Assembly (NCBI GenBank): GCA_019637155.1
Contig: JAHBWE010000020.1
Span: 62,001 to 126,000, forward strand
From: Labilithrix sp.
GTDB lineage: Bacteria > Myxococcota_A > Polyangia > Polyangiales > Polyangiaceae
Length of the DNA: 64,000 bases
Direction: 5' to 3'
Shown here piece after piece: positions 41,289 through 51,011 of the stretch; within the stretch, counting starts at the first letter, position 1; each line of letters begins with the position of its first letter. Under the pieces are notes generated by a model, which saw nothing but the letters and a program-made list of their open reading frames with translations, searched no databases and was not told the origin of the DNA. Both the position numbers and the translations under genes were made by a program.

Positions 41289-43972
41289 GTCAGACGAGCG
41301 GCGTAGATCTCGGGCGTGCCCTTCGCGGTGTCGGAGTCCTGCCACGCGAGGTACCACTCGTTCTTCTCCGCGCCCGCGCTGATCGACGGCGGCGGCACGG
41401 ACGGATCGAAGATGCGGAACGCGGAGGAGGGCGGGAGCACCGGGCCGCCGTCGTTCAAGGTCGTGAACTTGATGTACGGCTTCTCGTACCAGGCGACCGC
41501 GACCTGCCCGTTGTTCACGCCGAGCGACGGGTGACCGCCCTTGCTCGAGAGCACCTTGCGCCAGAGCACCTTGTTCTGGACCGGATCGATCTTCGCGATC
41601 GACGCGCCGCCGGCCTCGACGTGCCACACGATGAAGCAGCCGTCGTTGCCGCACGCGATCGCGGGCGCGTCCGCGGGCGTCTTCTCCTCCGAGACCATCG
41701 AGACGTCGCCCATCGTGCGATCGCCGCGGTTCTGCGTCGTGTTCTCGTCGAGGCCCTTCTCCGCCTGCTCGAGCGAGACGCGCATGCGCATGATCGCGTG
41801 GGTCTTGTCCTTGCCGCTCTCGCTCTCGAGCTTGTACGCGACGAGGAGCGTGTTCGCCGCGACCGCGACGCTCGGGTGCTTCACGCGCGGGGGCGGGTTC
41901 TTCGAGCGCGGCGGCGCGTAGTAGTCGGTGAGGCGGCGGTCCGGCGTCACCGTGCCGAGCTCGTTCGAGATGTGCCGCGCGTAGAGATCGTGATCGTTCT
42001 CCTTGTCTCGATCGTCCTGCCACACGACCCAGAAGCCCTCCGGCCCCTTGTCGACCGCGGGGAAGAACTGCCCCGGACGCGGGTTGCCGCCGATGCGGAC
42101 GACCTGGCCCTTGTACTGATCGATGTTGCCGTTGCCGTCGAGGAGGCGCGCGTGGACGCCGGCCTCCTTCCCCTTCTCGTCCTGATAGACGAGCACGAGG
42201 CGATCGGAGCCGATGACGGCGAGCTTCGGCGTGTCGGCGCTGGTCGCGTCCGGGGTGAGGTCGCGCACGGAGTTGAGCGACTTGCCGGTCGGATCGATCG
42301 CGACGCCGTAGGCGTGGTCGGAGCCCTGCCGCTCGTGGTCGTCGATCCAAGTGACGAGCGCGCCCTTCGAGATCGGGGCGATCGCGGGCACGCCGGCGCG
42401 GCGGTTCGTCTCGAGGCGCGGATGCGCGAAGGCGACCGCCTTGCACGGGCCGTTCGCGGTGTTCGACTTCTCGGCGACCTTGACCTGCTCCGTGAACACC
42501 GCCGCGACCTTCGCCGCCGCGGGCCCCTGCTCGGCGGCCTCCTTGAACTTCTTCTGCGCGGCGGCGTAGTCCCCGACGCTGAAGAGGCGCTGCCCCTCCG
42601 CGAGGATCGGGACCCACTTCGGCTCGTCCGGCGGCGGCAGGTCGTTCGCGGTGGTGTTGACGCCGATCGGCGTGCCCGACGTCGTCGACGCGACGATGGG
42701 CGCGAAGATCTGCGGGCTCAGCGCGCTGACCCACACGAAGATCGCCATCGACACGCCGAGGACGAGGAAGCCGCTCGCGAGCGCGAGCCGGACCGGCGAC
42801 AGCTTCCGCGGCGGGGGCTCGTCGGGCTGCGACGTGGTGGTGGGGATGTCGGTCGACGCGCGGCCGTTGACGAGCGGGAGCGGCTCGCTCGCCGTGCTCG
42901 CGCGCCCGCCGTTGAGCGGCCCGTCCACCGCGCGCCGGCTCGAAGGCACCGCCGGCATGTTCATGCCGCGCGCGGAGGCGGCGGAGGGCTGGAGCGCGAG
43001 CACGTCGGCCGCGCCCTGCGGAGAGATGCGTGGATGCGGGCCGGTCCCGAGCGGCAAGCCGGGGAAGCTCGCGCTCGAGACGGGGCGCTGACCCCACGCC
43101 TCGACGAACGCGTCGGCGAGCTCCTTCGCGCTCTGGTACCGGTTCGCGGGATCGCGCTCGAGGCACTTCTTGAACCACGCGTCGAACGAGGGCGGGAGGT
43201 CCGCGCGCTGCTGCGACGGCACCGGGATCGGGCCGGTCGCGATCGACGCGAAGGTCATCGCTACGCCCTGGTCCATGTTCCAGACCGGGCGCCCGATGAG
43301 GCACTCGTAGGCCATGCAGCCGAGCGCCCAGAGGTCGGCGCGGTGATCGACGTTGCCCTGCCCCTTCACCTGCTCGGGGGACATGTACGCCGGCGTTCCG
43401 AAGACGGCGCCTTCGCGCGTGAGGCGCTTGGCCGCCTTCTCCTCCGGGTTCACCGGCGCGTAGAACTTGGCGAGGCCGAAGTCGAGGATCTTGACGATGT
43501 CGTGCTGGTCCTCGCCCTTCGTGAGGAAGATGTTCTCCGGCTTCAGGTCGCGGTGGACGATGCCGGACGAGTGCGCCTTCACGAGACCGCGCGAGGTGTG
43601 GACGATGACGCGGATCGTCGTCTCGAGGTCGATGATGCGCACCCGCGCCATGCGGTCGTAGAGCGACTCGCCTTCGAGGAGCTCCATCGCGATGAAGGGG
43701 CGGCCGTCGTCGAGGCGGCCGGAGTCGTAGACGTCGACGATGTACGGGCTGCGAACGCTCGCGGCGGCGCGGGCCTCGCGGAAGAAGCGCTCGATGACGA
43801 TGGTGGACGCGGCCAGCTCCGCCGCGAGCACCTTCACCGCGACTTTCTTGTCGAGCGACAGCTGCATCGCCTCGTACACCGCGGCCATGCCGCCGCGTCC
43901 GATCTCCCGGACGACGCGGTACTTGCCGACCAGGATGGTCCCGACCGGAATCTTCGAATCGTTGCCAGACAC
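41279..43972 (-). CDS. Ser/Thr protein kinase with large extracytoplasmic propeller-like sensor
   Basis: 897 residues from GTG 43972; the longer frame adds residues lying across the divergent gene. The kinase domain (about 14-285) has the Gly loop IGRGGMAAVYEA, Lys47, catalytic HRDLKPEN with Asp142, DFG at 164-166 and the APE-like GTPAYMSPEQV; it appears active. A linker with Pro/Ser runs to one membrane helix at about 395-415 (LALASGFLVLGVSMAIFVW). The C-terminal 480 residues are outside the cytoplasm and contain blade-like repeats (RLVLVYQDEKGKEAGVHARL, GFWVVWQDDRDKENDHDLYA, DGCFIVWHVEAGGASIAKID, EWYLAWQDSDTAKGTPEIYA), an Asp/Trp-rich propeller. The ligand is unknown. The CPBP protease gene overlaps its stop. 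Confidence 0.92.
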   Translation of the reverse strand: MSGNDSKIPVGTILVGKYRVVREIGRGGMAAVYEAMQLSLDKKVAVKVLAAELAASTIVIERFFREARAAASVRSPYIVDVYDSGRLDDGRPFIAMELLEGESLYDRMARVRIIDLETTIRVIVHTSRGLVKAHSSGIVHRDLKPENIFLTKGEDQHDIVKILDFGLAKFYAPVNPEEKAAKRLTREGAVFGTPAYMSPEQVKGQGNVDHRADLWALGCMAYECLIGRPVWNMDQGVAMTFASIATGPIPVPSQQRADLPPSFDAWFKKCLERDPANRYQSAKELADAFVEAWGQRPVSSASFPGLPLGTGPHPRISPQGAADVLALQPSAASARGMNMPAVPSSRRAVDGPLNGGRASTASEPLPLVNGRASTDIPTTTSQPDEPPPRKLSPVRLALASGFLVLGVSMAIFVWVSALSPQIFAPIVASTTSGTPIGVNTTANDLPPPDEPKWVPILAEGQRLFSVGDYAAAQKKFKEAAEQGPAAAKVAAVFTEQVKVAEKSNTANGPCKAVAFAHPRLETNRRAGVPAIAPISKGALVTWIDDHERQGSDHAYGVAIDPTGKSLNSVRDLTPDATSADTPKLAVIGSDRLVLVYQDEKGKEAGVHARLLDGNGNIDQYKGQVVRIGGNPRPGQFFPAVDKGPEGFWVVWQDDRDKENDHDLYARHISNELGTVTPDRRLTDYYAPPRSKNPPPRVKHPSVAVAANTLLVAYKLESESGKDKTHAIMRMRVSLEQAEKGLDENTTQNRGDRTMGDVSMVSEEKTPADAPAIACGNDGCFIVWHVEAGGASIAKIDPVQNKVLWRKVLSSKGGHPSLGVNNGQVAVAWYEKPYIKFTTLNDGGPVLPPSSAFRIFDPSVPPPSISAGAEKNEWYLAWQDSDTAKGTPEIYAARLTCR

Positions 43973-44035
43973 CTGGGAAACTCGTCGAAAGGCTACGCTG
44001 TTTCGCAGGCAAACGAAAAGGCTTACCGTGAGGCG

Positions 44036-44686
44036 GTGGACGACGACGCGCGCCGGAAGCGATTCGAGGCGATCGGCGAAATTGCGGCCGAGATCGCGCA
44101 CGAGCTCCGCAATGCCTTGCAGATCGTCTCCGCGAACGTGTATCTCGCGCGCCAGAGCGCCGGCGCGCCGGGCGCGAGCGAGCCGTTCCTCGCGAAGGTC
44201 GAGCGAAGCACGCGGATTGCCCAAGGAATCGTCGACGACCTCATGGCCCTCGCGCGAGGTGAGGCGATCCACGCGGAGCCTTACCCGGTGGCCGATCTCC
44301 TACCTCTCGGGAGAGAGCTGCTCCTCGGTGAGGCGGATCACATCGACGACGTCGACCCACCCGACCTCGAGGTCCGCGCCCATCAGGGCCTCGCCGCGCG
44401 GCTCCTCCACGTCCTCTACGAGAACGCGATCCAGGCGAGCCGTCCGCGGCGGGTCGGGATCACGACGCGCGCGCGGAGGGCCGGGGACCGCGTGAGGATC
44501 GAGGTCTCCGACGACGGGCCGGGCGTCCCGGAGAAGATCCGCGGCACGCTCTTCGAGCCGCTCGTCACGGAGCGCCCCGGCGGCACCGGCCTCGGCCTCG
44601 CGCTCGCGCGCCGGATCGTGGACGCGCACGGCGGCTCCATCGCCCTCCGCGGCGCGTCGACCTTCGCGATCGAGCTGCCGTCATGA
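44036..44686 (+). CDS. Small soluble histidine kinase without sensor domain
   Basis: 216 residues from GTG 44036, the first in-frame start (no ATG is available). It is only a DHp plus ATPase unit: His22 in EIAHELRNALQIV, N box ENAIQAS, G1 SDDGPGVPEK, F box LFEPLVTERPGG and G2 GTGLGLALARR. No membrane segment or PAS/GAF domain. It diverges from the Ser/Thr kinase gene with 63 bases between, suggesting shared promoter DNA, and overlaps the next gene by 4 bases (ATGA). No response regulator is near. Phosphatase or adaptor roles are also possible for such minimal proteins. Confidence 0.85.
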   Translation: MDDDARRKRFEAIGEIAAEIAHELRNALQIVSANVYLARQSAGAPGASEPFLAKVERSTRIAQGIVDDLMALARGEAIHAEPYPVADLLPLGRELLLGEADHIDDVDPPDLEVRAHQGLAARLLHVLYENAIQASRPRRVGITTRARRAGDRVRIEVSDDGPGVPEKIRGTLFEPLVTERPGGTGLGLALARRIVDAHGGSIALRGASTFAIELPS

Positions 44687-45180
44687 CGAAGCGCTGGCCG
44701 ATCGCGCTCGGGTGCCTCGTCGTCGCGGCGGTGGCGCTCTACTTCACGTTCTTCCGCGAGAGCGACGAGAACGCGATCAAGCGCGTGCTCGCGCAGTTCG
44801 CGACCATCGTCTCGGTGAAGGACGGCGACACGATCATCTCGCGGACCGCGCGGATGCGGAGCAAGATGCAGGACGTCGTGACCGACGGCGTCTCCGCCCA
44901 CGTCGCGGAGCTGAACGTCGACGTCCGCGGCCGCGAGAAGCTCGAGGAGGACGCGATCAAGGTCGGCCTCGTCTACGCGAGCGCAGACTGCACGTTCGTC
45001 ACGAAGAAGATCGAGATCGACCCCGCCGCGACGTTCGCGAAGGTCGACGCGACCGCGCTCGTCACCGCCAACCGCGGCGGCGAGCGCAAGGTCGACAAGC
45101 GCGAGGTCCACTTCCTCCTCCGCAAAGACGGCGGCTGGAAGATCGACTCGATCGACGTCGCGCCGGTCAGCGCGGACTGA
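44683..45180 (+). CDS. Membrane-anchored NTF2-like protein
   Basis: 165 residues. One N-terminal membrane helix (WPIALGCLVVAAVALYFTFF, about residues 5-24) is followed by a soluble domain typical of the NTF2/SnoaL fold: AIKRVLAQFATIVSVKDGD at the start and VHFLLRKDGGWKIDSIDVAP at the end. It overlaps the small histidine-kinase gene by 4 bases, so it is probably a partner, perhaps its ligand-sensing or anchoring component (inference). Ligand unknown. Confidence 0.8.
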   Translation: MTKRWPIALGCLVVAAVALYFTFFRESDENAIKRVLAQFATIVSVKDGDTIISRTARMRSKMQDVVTDGVSAHVAELNVDVRGREKLEEDAIKVGLVYASADCTFVTKKIEIDPAATFAKVDATALVTANRGGERKVDKREVHFLLRKDGGWKIDSIDVAPVSAD

Positions 45181-45183
45181 CCG

Positions 45184-45447
45184 TCAGCCGAACGCGTGGC
45201 GGCGGCCGGCCCAACCCATGATCGCGAGGACGATCAGCGCGCCGACGATGCTGCCGATGAAGCCGGAGGCGTGAAGGTCGAGGATCGGCGTGCCCGAGAA
45301 GACGTTGCCGATGACGCCGCCGACGAAGGAACCGGCGATCCCGACGAGCGCGGTGGAGAGGAAGCCCATCGATTGGCGGCCCGGCATGATCGCGCGCGCG
45401 AGGAAGCCGACGATGAGACCGAACAGGAGAAACATGAGGATCGACAT
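45184..45447 (-). CDS. GlsB/YeaQ/YmgE-type small membrane protein
   Basis: 87 residues from ATG 45447. Three hydrophobic helices (about 3-18, 30-48 and 62-79) with the family pattern LIVGFLARAIMPG at the N-terminus and GSIVGALIVLAIMGWAGRR at the C-terminus, and a Gly-rich middle (ALVGIAGSFVGGVIGNVF). These are stress-associated small inner-membrane proteins (the transglycosylase-associated name is historical). It converges with the NTF2-like gene, stops 4 bases apart. It diverges from uvrA across 138 bases. Confidence 0.9.
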   Translation of the reverse strand: MSILMFLLFGLIVGFLARAIMPGRQSMGFLSTALVGIAGSFVGGVIGNVFSGTPILDLHASGFIGSIVGALIVLAIMGWAGRRHAFG

Positions 45448-45570
45448 GGTGATCGGAAGAGCAAGGCGCGCGCCACCCGCACGTGCGCGGATCTCTGCGG
45501 GATCGCCAAGGCCGCGCTCCGGCGGGACCGTGCGCCGGGGCGCGTTGCCCCGATCGCGCGCGCGATCTAA

Positions 45571-45575
45571 GGAGG
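45571..45575 (+). promoter_or_regulatory. Shine-Dalgarno site setting the uvrA start
   Basis: GGAGG (preceded by AA, a strong match to the anti-SD) lies 10 bases before ATG 45586. The upstream in-frame GTG 45577 is only one base from the site, so ATG 45586 is the better start. Confidence 0.6.
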
Positions 45576-45585
45576 CGTGTTCCGC

Positions 45586-48500
45586 ATGCTTCCCATCCGC
45601 CTCCGCGGAGCTTCGACCCACAACCTTCGCGCCGTCGACCTCGAGCTCGCGCCCGGCGAGCTCGTCGCGCTCACCGGGCCGAGCGGCTCCGGCAAGTCGT
45701 CGCTCGCGCTCGACACCCTCTACGCGGAGGGACAGCGCCGCTTCGTCGAGAGCTTCAGCCCCTACGCGCGCCAGTTCCTCGAGCGGCTCGAGCGTCCGCC
45801 CGTGCGCGCGCTCGAGCCCGTCGCCGCCACGGTCGCGGTCGATCGCCGCGCGCCGGTGAAGTCGAGCCGCTCCACCGTCGCGACGCTCACCGACCTCGAG
45901 CCGTACCTCGCGGCGCTCTTCGCGTGCGAGGCGGTGCCGTCGTGCCCCGACTGCGGGACGGAGGCGGTCCCCACCTCGGCGGTGGACGCCGCGGCGCGCG
46001 CGGTGACGGCGATGGCGGATCGCCGCGCCGCGATCAGCTACCCCGTCCGCGTCGAGACGGCGGAGGCGTACCTCGAGCTCCGCGAGTCGCTCGTGAAGGA
46101 CGGGTACCGCCGGCTCGTCGTCGGCGGCGCGGTCCGCGAGATCGACGACGTGAAGCCGAGCGAGGCAGGACGCCCCGACGTCGCCGTCGAGGTCGTCGTC
46201 GATCGACTGAAGGTCGGCGCGGGCGAGCGGCGGCGGCTGCAGCACGCGATCGAGCAAGCCTGGGAGCGAGGCGGCGGGCGCGCCGAGCTGCGCGCCCTCG
46301 ACGGCGCGGCCGCGCACGTCGCGATCGGGCGCGGGCTCGTGTGCACCGGCTGCGCGCGCTCCTTCGATCCGCCGCGGCCCGGCCTCTTCTCGTACAACTC
46401 GCCGCTCGGCGCGTGCGCCGACTGCCGCGGCTTCGGCCGCATCATCGCGGTCGACTGGGACAAGGTCATCCCCGACAAGGAAAAGACGATCGCGAAGGGC
46501 GCGATCAAGGCGTGGTCGGGCAAGACGAGCACGTGGGAGCGCGGCGTCCTGGAGCGGTTCGCGAAGAAGCGGAAGATCCCGCTCGACGTCGCGTGGTCGA
46601 AGCTCACCGACGAGCAGCGCCGCCTCGTCATCGAAGGCGAAGGCACCTGGGACGGCGGGAAGTACCCCGGCGTCGCGGCGTGGTTCAAGTGGCTCGAGAC
46701 GCGCACGTACAAGATGCACGTCCGCGTCTTCCTCTCGCGCTATCGCGACTACGTCCCGTGCGGCACGTGCGCCGGCGCGCGCCTCAACAGGGCCGCGCGC
46801 ACGTACCGCGTCGATGGCAAGGACCTCGGCGCGTGGCACGCGCTCACGGTCGGCGACGCGCTCGAGCGCGTCCGTGCGCTCGAGCCCGCGAGCCCGCAGG
46901 GCAAGCGCGTGAAGACGGAGCTCGCCTCGCGGCTCGGCTACCTCGACGCGGTCGGCCTCGCGTACCTCACGCTCGATCGCCAGGCGCGCACGCTCTCCGG
47001 CGGCGAGGCGCAGCGCGCGTCGCTCACGACCGCGCTCGGCGCCTCCCTCACCGGCACGCTCTTCGTCCTCGACGAGCCCACCGTCGGCCTCCACGCGACC
47101 GACGTGCCGCGCCTCGCGCGCGCGATGGATGACCTCGCGCGCGCGGGCAACACCGTCCTCGTCATCGAGCACGACCGCACGGTGGTGGAGCGCTGCGACC
47201 GCGTCGTCGAGCTCGGGCCGGGCGCCGGACCGCGCGGCGGCGCCGTGCTCTTCGACGGCACGCCCGCCGCCCTCGCGAAGAGCGACACCGCGACCGGACG
47301 CGCGTGGCGCAAGGACGACGGCGGGACGACGAAGCGCCGGAAGCCCCTCGATTGGCTCGAGGTCCGCGGCGCGCGCGAGAACAACCTCGCGATCGATCGC
47401 CTGAAGGTCCCGCTCGGCGTCCTCTGCGCGATCACGGGGCCGTCCGGCTCGGGCAAGAGCACGCTCGCGGAGGACGTGCTCTACCGCACGATCGCGAAGC
47501 GGACCGGCGAGAGCGTCCCGAAGGCCGGCGCGTGCGACGGCGTCGACGGCGGCGAGCTCCTCGTCCGCGCGGTGCTCGTCGATCAGTCGCCGCTCGGGCG
47601 CACCGCGCGCGGCAACGCCGCGACGTACACGAAGGCGTGGGACCGCGTCCGCGCGCGCTTCGCGGCGGAGCCGGAGGCCGCGCGCCGTGGCCTCGCCGCC
47701 GCGTCGTTCTCGTTCAACGTGCCGGGCAAGGGCCGCTGCGAGACCTGCGCGGGCGAGGGCTACGAGACGGTCGAGATGCAGTTCCTCGCCGACGTGATGC
47801 TGCTCTGCCCGGTCTGCCACGGGAAGCGCTTCGACGGCGAGGTCCTCGCGGTGACGCACCGAGGGAAGACGGTCGCCGACGTGCTCGCGATGACGATCGA
47901 GGAGGCGCTCGCGTTCCTGTCGCCGCCGGGGCGCGATCGCGACTACGCGCTCGAGCGGATGCTCGAGCCGCTCGTGCAGGTCGGGCTCGGGTACCTGCCG
48001 CTCGGTCAGCCGCTCTCCACCCTCTCCGGCGGCGAGGCGCAGCGCATCAAGCTCGCGCGCGCGCTCTCGAGCGACACCCTCGGCACGCTCTTCGTCGTCG
48101 ACGAGCCGAGCGCGGGGCTCCACGCGGAGGACGCCGAGCACGTCGTCGCCGCGCTGCGCTCGCTCGTCGAGGGAGGCGCGTCGGTCGTGATGGTCGAGCA
48201 CGATCTCTCGGTCATCGCAGAGGCGGACTGGGTCATCGACCTCGGCCCCGGCGGCGGCCCGCGCGGCGGCCGTGTCTGCGCGGAAGGAACGCCGCGGCAG
48301 ATCGCGCGCGCGAAGACCAAGACGGGCGAGGCGATGCGCGCCACGCGGCGGCCACGCGCCGAGTCGCGCGTCCCGAAGGGCACGGCCGCGGACGCGGTGA
48401 CGGTCGTGCACGCGCGCGAGCACAACTTGAAGGACGTCTCGTGCAAGGTCCCGCACGGGAAGCTCTGCGTCGTCACCGGCCCCTCCGGCTCCGGCAAGAG

Positions 48501-50922
48501 CTCGCTCGCGTTCGACGTCGTGTTCGCGGAGGGGCAGCGCCGCTTCATGGAGACGCTGACGCCGTACGCGCGCCAGTTCCTCCCCACCCTGCCGCGCCCC
48601 GACGTCGACCTCGTCACCGGCGTCCCGCCGTCGATCGCGCTCGAGCAGCGCACGTCGCGCGCGGGCGCGAGCTCCACTGTCGCGACCGTGACCGAGATCG
48701 CGCACTACCTCCGCCTCCTCTACGCGAAGGTCGGGGACCTCTTCTGTCCCGACTGCGGAGGACACGTCGCGCCCGCGGCCCCGGACGCGCTGTTCGCCCG
48801 GCTCCGCCGCCTCAAGGGCAAGCGCACGCTCTACGCGCCCGTCGTCCGCGAACGCAAAGGGACGTACCTCGACGTGTTCACCGCCGCCGCGCGCGCGGGG
48901 GTGCAGACCGCGCGCGTCGACGGCGCGATCGCGCTTGTCGATCCGCCGCCGCGCCTCGTGAAGACGAAGGAGCACTCGATCGATCTCATCCTCCACTACG
49001 GCTCCTTCGACACGCTCGATCGCGCGGTCTTCGATCGTGCGCTCGCGTGGGCGGCGGGCGCGGTGCGCGTCGCGGAGGGGCCGCCGACCGCGCGGCCGTC
49101 CGCGACGGAGACGCTCCACTCCACCGCGCGCGCGTGCGGCGCGTGCGGCACCGGCATCCCCGAGCTCGATCCGCGCTGGTTCTCGTTCAACACGAAGCAG
49201 GGTCAGTGCGGCGCGTGCGAAGGCACCGGCGTCCGCGGCGGGCTCGCGGAGGACGAAGAGCACGAGGACAACGGGCGCCCGCGCGAGAAGTGCCGCGCGT
49301 GCGACGGCGATCGCCTCGCGCCGATCCCGCGCGCGGTGCGCTTCGGCGGCGAGACGTACCCGCGCTTGATGGAGCACTCCGTCGCCGCCGCGCTCGCGCG
49401 CATCGAAGCGGTCACGCTCGAAGGCGACGCCGCCACGATCGCGAAGGCGCCGCTCGCGGAGCTCACGCGCCGGCTCCGCTTCGTCGCCCTCGTCGGCCTC
49501 GGTTATCTCGGCCTCGGCCGCGCCGCGAGCACGCTGTCCGGCGGAGAGATGCAGCGGCTCCGTCTCTCCGCCCAGCTCGGGAGCGGCCTCACCGGCGCGC
49601 TCTACGTCCTCGACGAGCCCACGATCGGGCTCCACCCTCGTGACACGACGCGCCTCATCGGGAACCTCCGCGCGCTCGTCGACACCGGCTCCACCGTCCT
49701 CGTCGTGGAGCACGACGCGTCGATCATCCTCGCCGCCGATCACCTGACCGACCTCGGTCCCTCCGGCGGCCGCAACGGCGGGCACATCGTCGCGGAGGGC
49801 TCGCCCGCCGCGGTGCTCGCGTCGCCCGCGTCGCCGACCGGTCAGGTGCTGCGCGCGCCGCTCGGCGTGGTGCGCCCTCGCCGCCCGATGAGCGACGTGT
49901 GGATCGAGCTCGAGGGCGCGCGCGCGAACAACTTGAAGGACGTGACGTTCCGCGTGCCGGCGGGGCGCATGTGCGTCGTCGCGGGCGTGAGCGGCTCGGG
50001 CAAGAGCACGCTCGTGCAGAAGGTCTTCTTCCCCGCGCTCCGGAGGCAGCTCGGCCTCGTCGCGCCGCATCCGGGCCCTCATCGATCGATCAAGGTCCCG
50101 AAGACGGTCCGCCGCGCGCTCGCGGTCGATCAGTCGCCGATCGGGCGCACGCCGCGCTCGGTGCCGGCGACCTTCCTCGGGATCTGGGACGAGATCCGGA
50201 AGCTCTTCGCGTCGCTGCCGGAGTCGAAGGTCCGCGGCTTCTCGCCGGCGCGCTTCTCCTTCAACACGCCGAACGGCGGCCGCTGCACCGCGTGCGACGG
50301 GCAAGGCGCGATCGTCGCGGAGATGAGCTTCCTCCCCGAGGTCGTCACGCCGTGCGAGACGTGCCAGGGCATGCGCTTCGAGCCGTCGACGCTCGACGTG
50401 ACGTGGATGGGCCTCTCGATCGGCGAGGTGCTGAAGCTCTCGGCGGAGGACGCGGCGGAGCTGTTCGCCGCGCATCCGAAGATCGCGCGCCCGCTCCGGA
50501 CTCTCACCGAGCTCGGCGTCGGCTACGTGTCGCTCGGTCAGGGCTCGAACACGCTCTCCGGCGGCGAGGCGCAGCGCCTCAAGCTCGCGGGCGAGCTCAC
50601 CGCCGGGTCCGCGCACGAGCCGACGGTCTACGTCCTCGACGAGCCGACGACGGGGCTTCACCTGTCCGACGTCGCGCGCCTCGTGAAGGTGCTCGATCGC
50701 CTCGTCGAGCGCGGCGACACGCTCGTCATCGTCGAGCATCACCCCGACGTGATCGCGAACGCGGACTGGGTGGTGGAGCTCGGGCCGGAGGCGGGCGACG
50801 CCGGCGGTCAGATCGTCTTCGAAGGCGAGCCGAAGGCGCTCCTCAAGAAGAAGACCGCGACCGGAAAGGCGCTCTCCGCTTCGTCCGCCTCATCCGCCGC
50901 GTCCGCCGAAGCACGAGCGTAG
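45586..50922 (+). CDS. uvrA: Double-length UvrA-type excinuclease ATPase (two UvrA units in one chain)
   Basis: 1778 residues from ATG 45586, almost twice normal UvrA (about 940). It contains four ABC ATPase modules: P-loops near residues 34, 617, 965 and 1468, signatures LSGGEAQR (three copies) and LSGGEMQR, and four Walker B/D-loop segments ending DEP(T/S). Each half has the UvrA order: P-loop I, zinc pair 1 (SCPDCG; FCPDCG), a UvrB-binding-like segment, CxxC pairs, signature and P-loop II. Zinc pairs near the second ATPase (CETCAGEG with CPVCHG; CTACDGQG with CETCQG) are kept. The two halves should form an intramolecular dimer that scans DNA for damage with UvrB. Such fused UvrA proteins occur in some other bacteria; whether this is the only UvrA in the genome is unknown. 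Confidence 0.93.
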   Translation: MLPIRLRGASTHNLRAVDLELAPGELVALTGPSGSGKSSLALDTLYAEGQRRFVESFSPYARQFLERLERPPVRALEPVAATVAVDRRAPVKSSRSTVATLTDLEPYLAALFACEAVPSCPDCGTEAVPTSAVDAAARAVTAMADRRAAISYPVRVETAEAYLELRESLVKDGYRRLVVGGAVREIDDVKPSEAGRPDVAVEVVVDRLKVGAGERRRLQHAIEQAWERGGGRAELRALDGAAAHVAIGRGLVCTGCARSFDPPRPGLFSYNSPLGACADCRGFGRIIAVDWDKVIPDKEKTIAKGAIKAWSGKTSTWERGVLERFAKKRKIPLDVAWSKLTDEQRRLVIEGEGTWDGGKYPGVAAWFKWLETRTYKMHVRVFLSRYRDYVPCGTCAGARLNRAARTYRVDGKDLGAWHALTVGDALERVRALEPASPQGKRVKTELASRLGYLDAVGLAYLTLDRQARTLSGGEAQRASLTTALGASLTGTLFVLDEPTVGLHATDVPRLARAMDDLARAGNTVLVIEHDRTVVERCDRVVELGPGAGPRGGAVLFDGTPAALAKSDTATGRAWRKDDGGTTKRRKPLDWLEVRGARENNLAIDRLKVPLGVLCAITGPSGSGKSTLAEDVLYRTIAKRTGESVPKAGACDGVDGGELLVRAVLVDQSPLGRTARGNAATYTKAWDRVRARFAAEPEAARRGLAAASFSFNVPGKGRCETCAGEGYETVEMQFLADVMLLCPVCHGKRFDGEVLAVTHRGKTVADVLAMTIEEALAFLSPPGRDRDYALERMLEPLVQVGLGYLPLGQPLSTLSGGEAQRIKLARALSSDTLGTLFVVDEPSAGLHAEDAEHVVAALRSLVEGGASVVMVEHDLSVIAEADWVIDLGPGGGPRGGRVCAEGTPRQIARAKTKTGEAMRATRRPRAESRVPKGTAADAVTVVHAREHNLKDVSCKVPHGKLCVVTGPSGSGKSSLAFDVVFAEGQRRFMETLTPYARQFLPTLPRPDVDLVTGVPPSIALEQRTSRAGASSTVATVTEIAHYLRLLYAKVGDLFCPDCGGHVAPAAPDALFARLRRLKGKRTLYAPVVRERKGTYLDVFTAAARAGVQTARVDGAIALVDPPPRLVKTKEHSIDLILHYGSFDTLDRAVFDRALAWAAGAVRVAEGPPTARPSATETLHSTARACGACGTGIPELDPRWFSFNTKQGQCGACEGTGVRGGLAEDEEHEDNGRPREKCRACDGDRLAPIPRAVRFGGETYPRLMEHSVAAALARIEAVTLEGDAATIAKAPLAELTRRLRFVALVGLGYLGLGRAASTLSGGEMQRLRLSAQLGSGLTGALYVLDEPTIGLHPRDTTRLIGNLRALVDTGSTVLVVEHDASIILAADHLTDLGPSGGRNGGHIVAEGSPAAVLASPASPTGQVLRAPLGVVRPRRPMSDVWIELEGARANNLKDVTFRVPAGRMCVVAGVSGSGKSTLVQKVFFPALRRQLGLVAPHPGPHRSIKVPKTVRRALAVDQSPIGRTPRSVPATFLGIWDEIRKLFASLPESKVRGFSPARFSFNTPNGGRCTACDGQGAIVAEMSFLPEVVTPCETCQGMRFEPSTLDVTWMGLSIGEVLKLSAEDAAELFAAHPKIARPLRTLTELGVGYVSLGQGSNTLSGGEAQRLKLAGELTAGSAHEPTVYVLDEPTTGLHLSDVARLVKVLDRLVERGDTLVIVEHHPDVIANADWVVELGPEAGDAGGQIVFEGEPKALLKKKTATGKALSASSASSAASAEARA

Positions 50923-51011
50923 GAACGCCACACGCGCGTGTGCCCGCCCCGGCGCGCGACGCTCGAGATTTTGCGTGCGCTCCGCGTGGATCGCGAGGCA
51001 TGCTCGATGCA

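Noticed and set aside
45184..50742. Very long minus-strand open frame (over 1800 codons) opposite uvrA
   Set aside because: Antisense shadow of GC-rich coding DNA; its text is Arg/Asp/Glu/His-rich without domains. Only the last 87 codons, the GlsB-type protein, are real.
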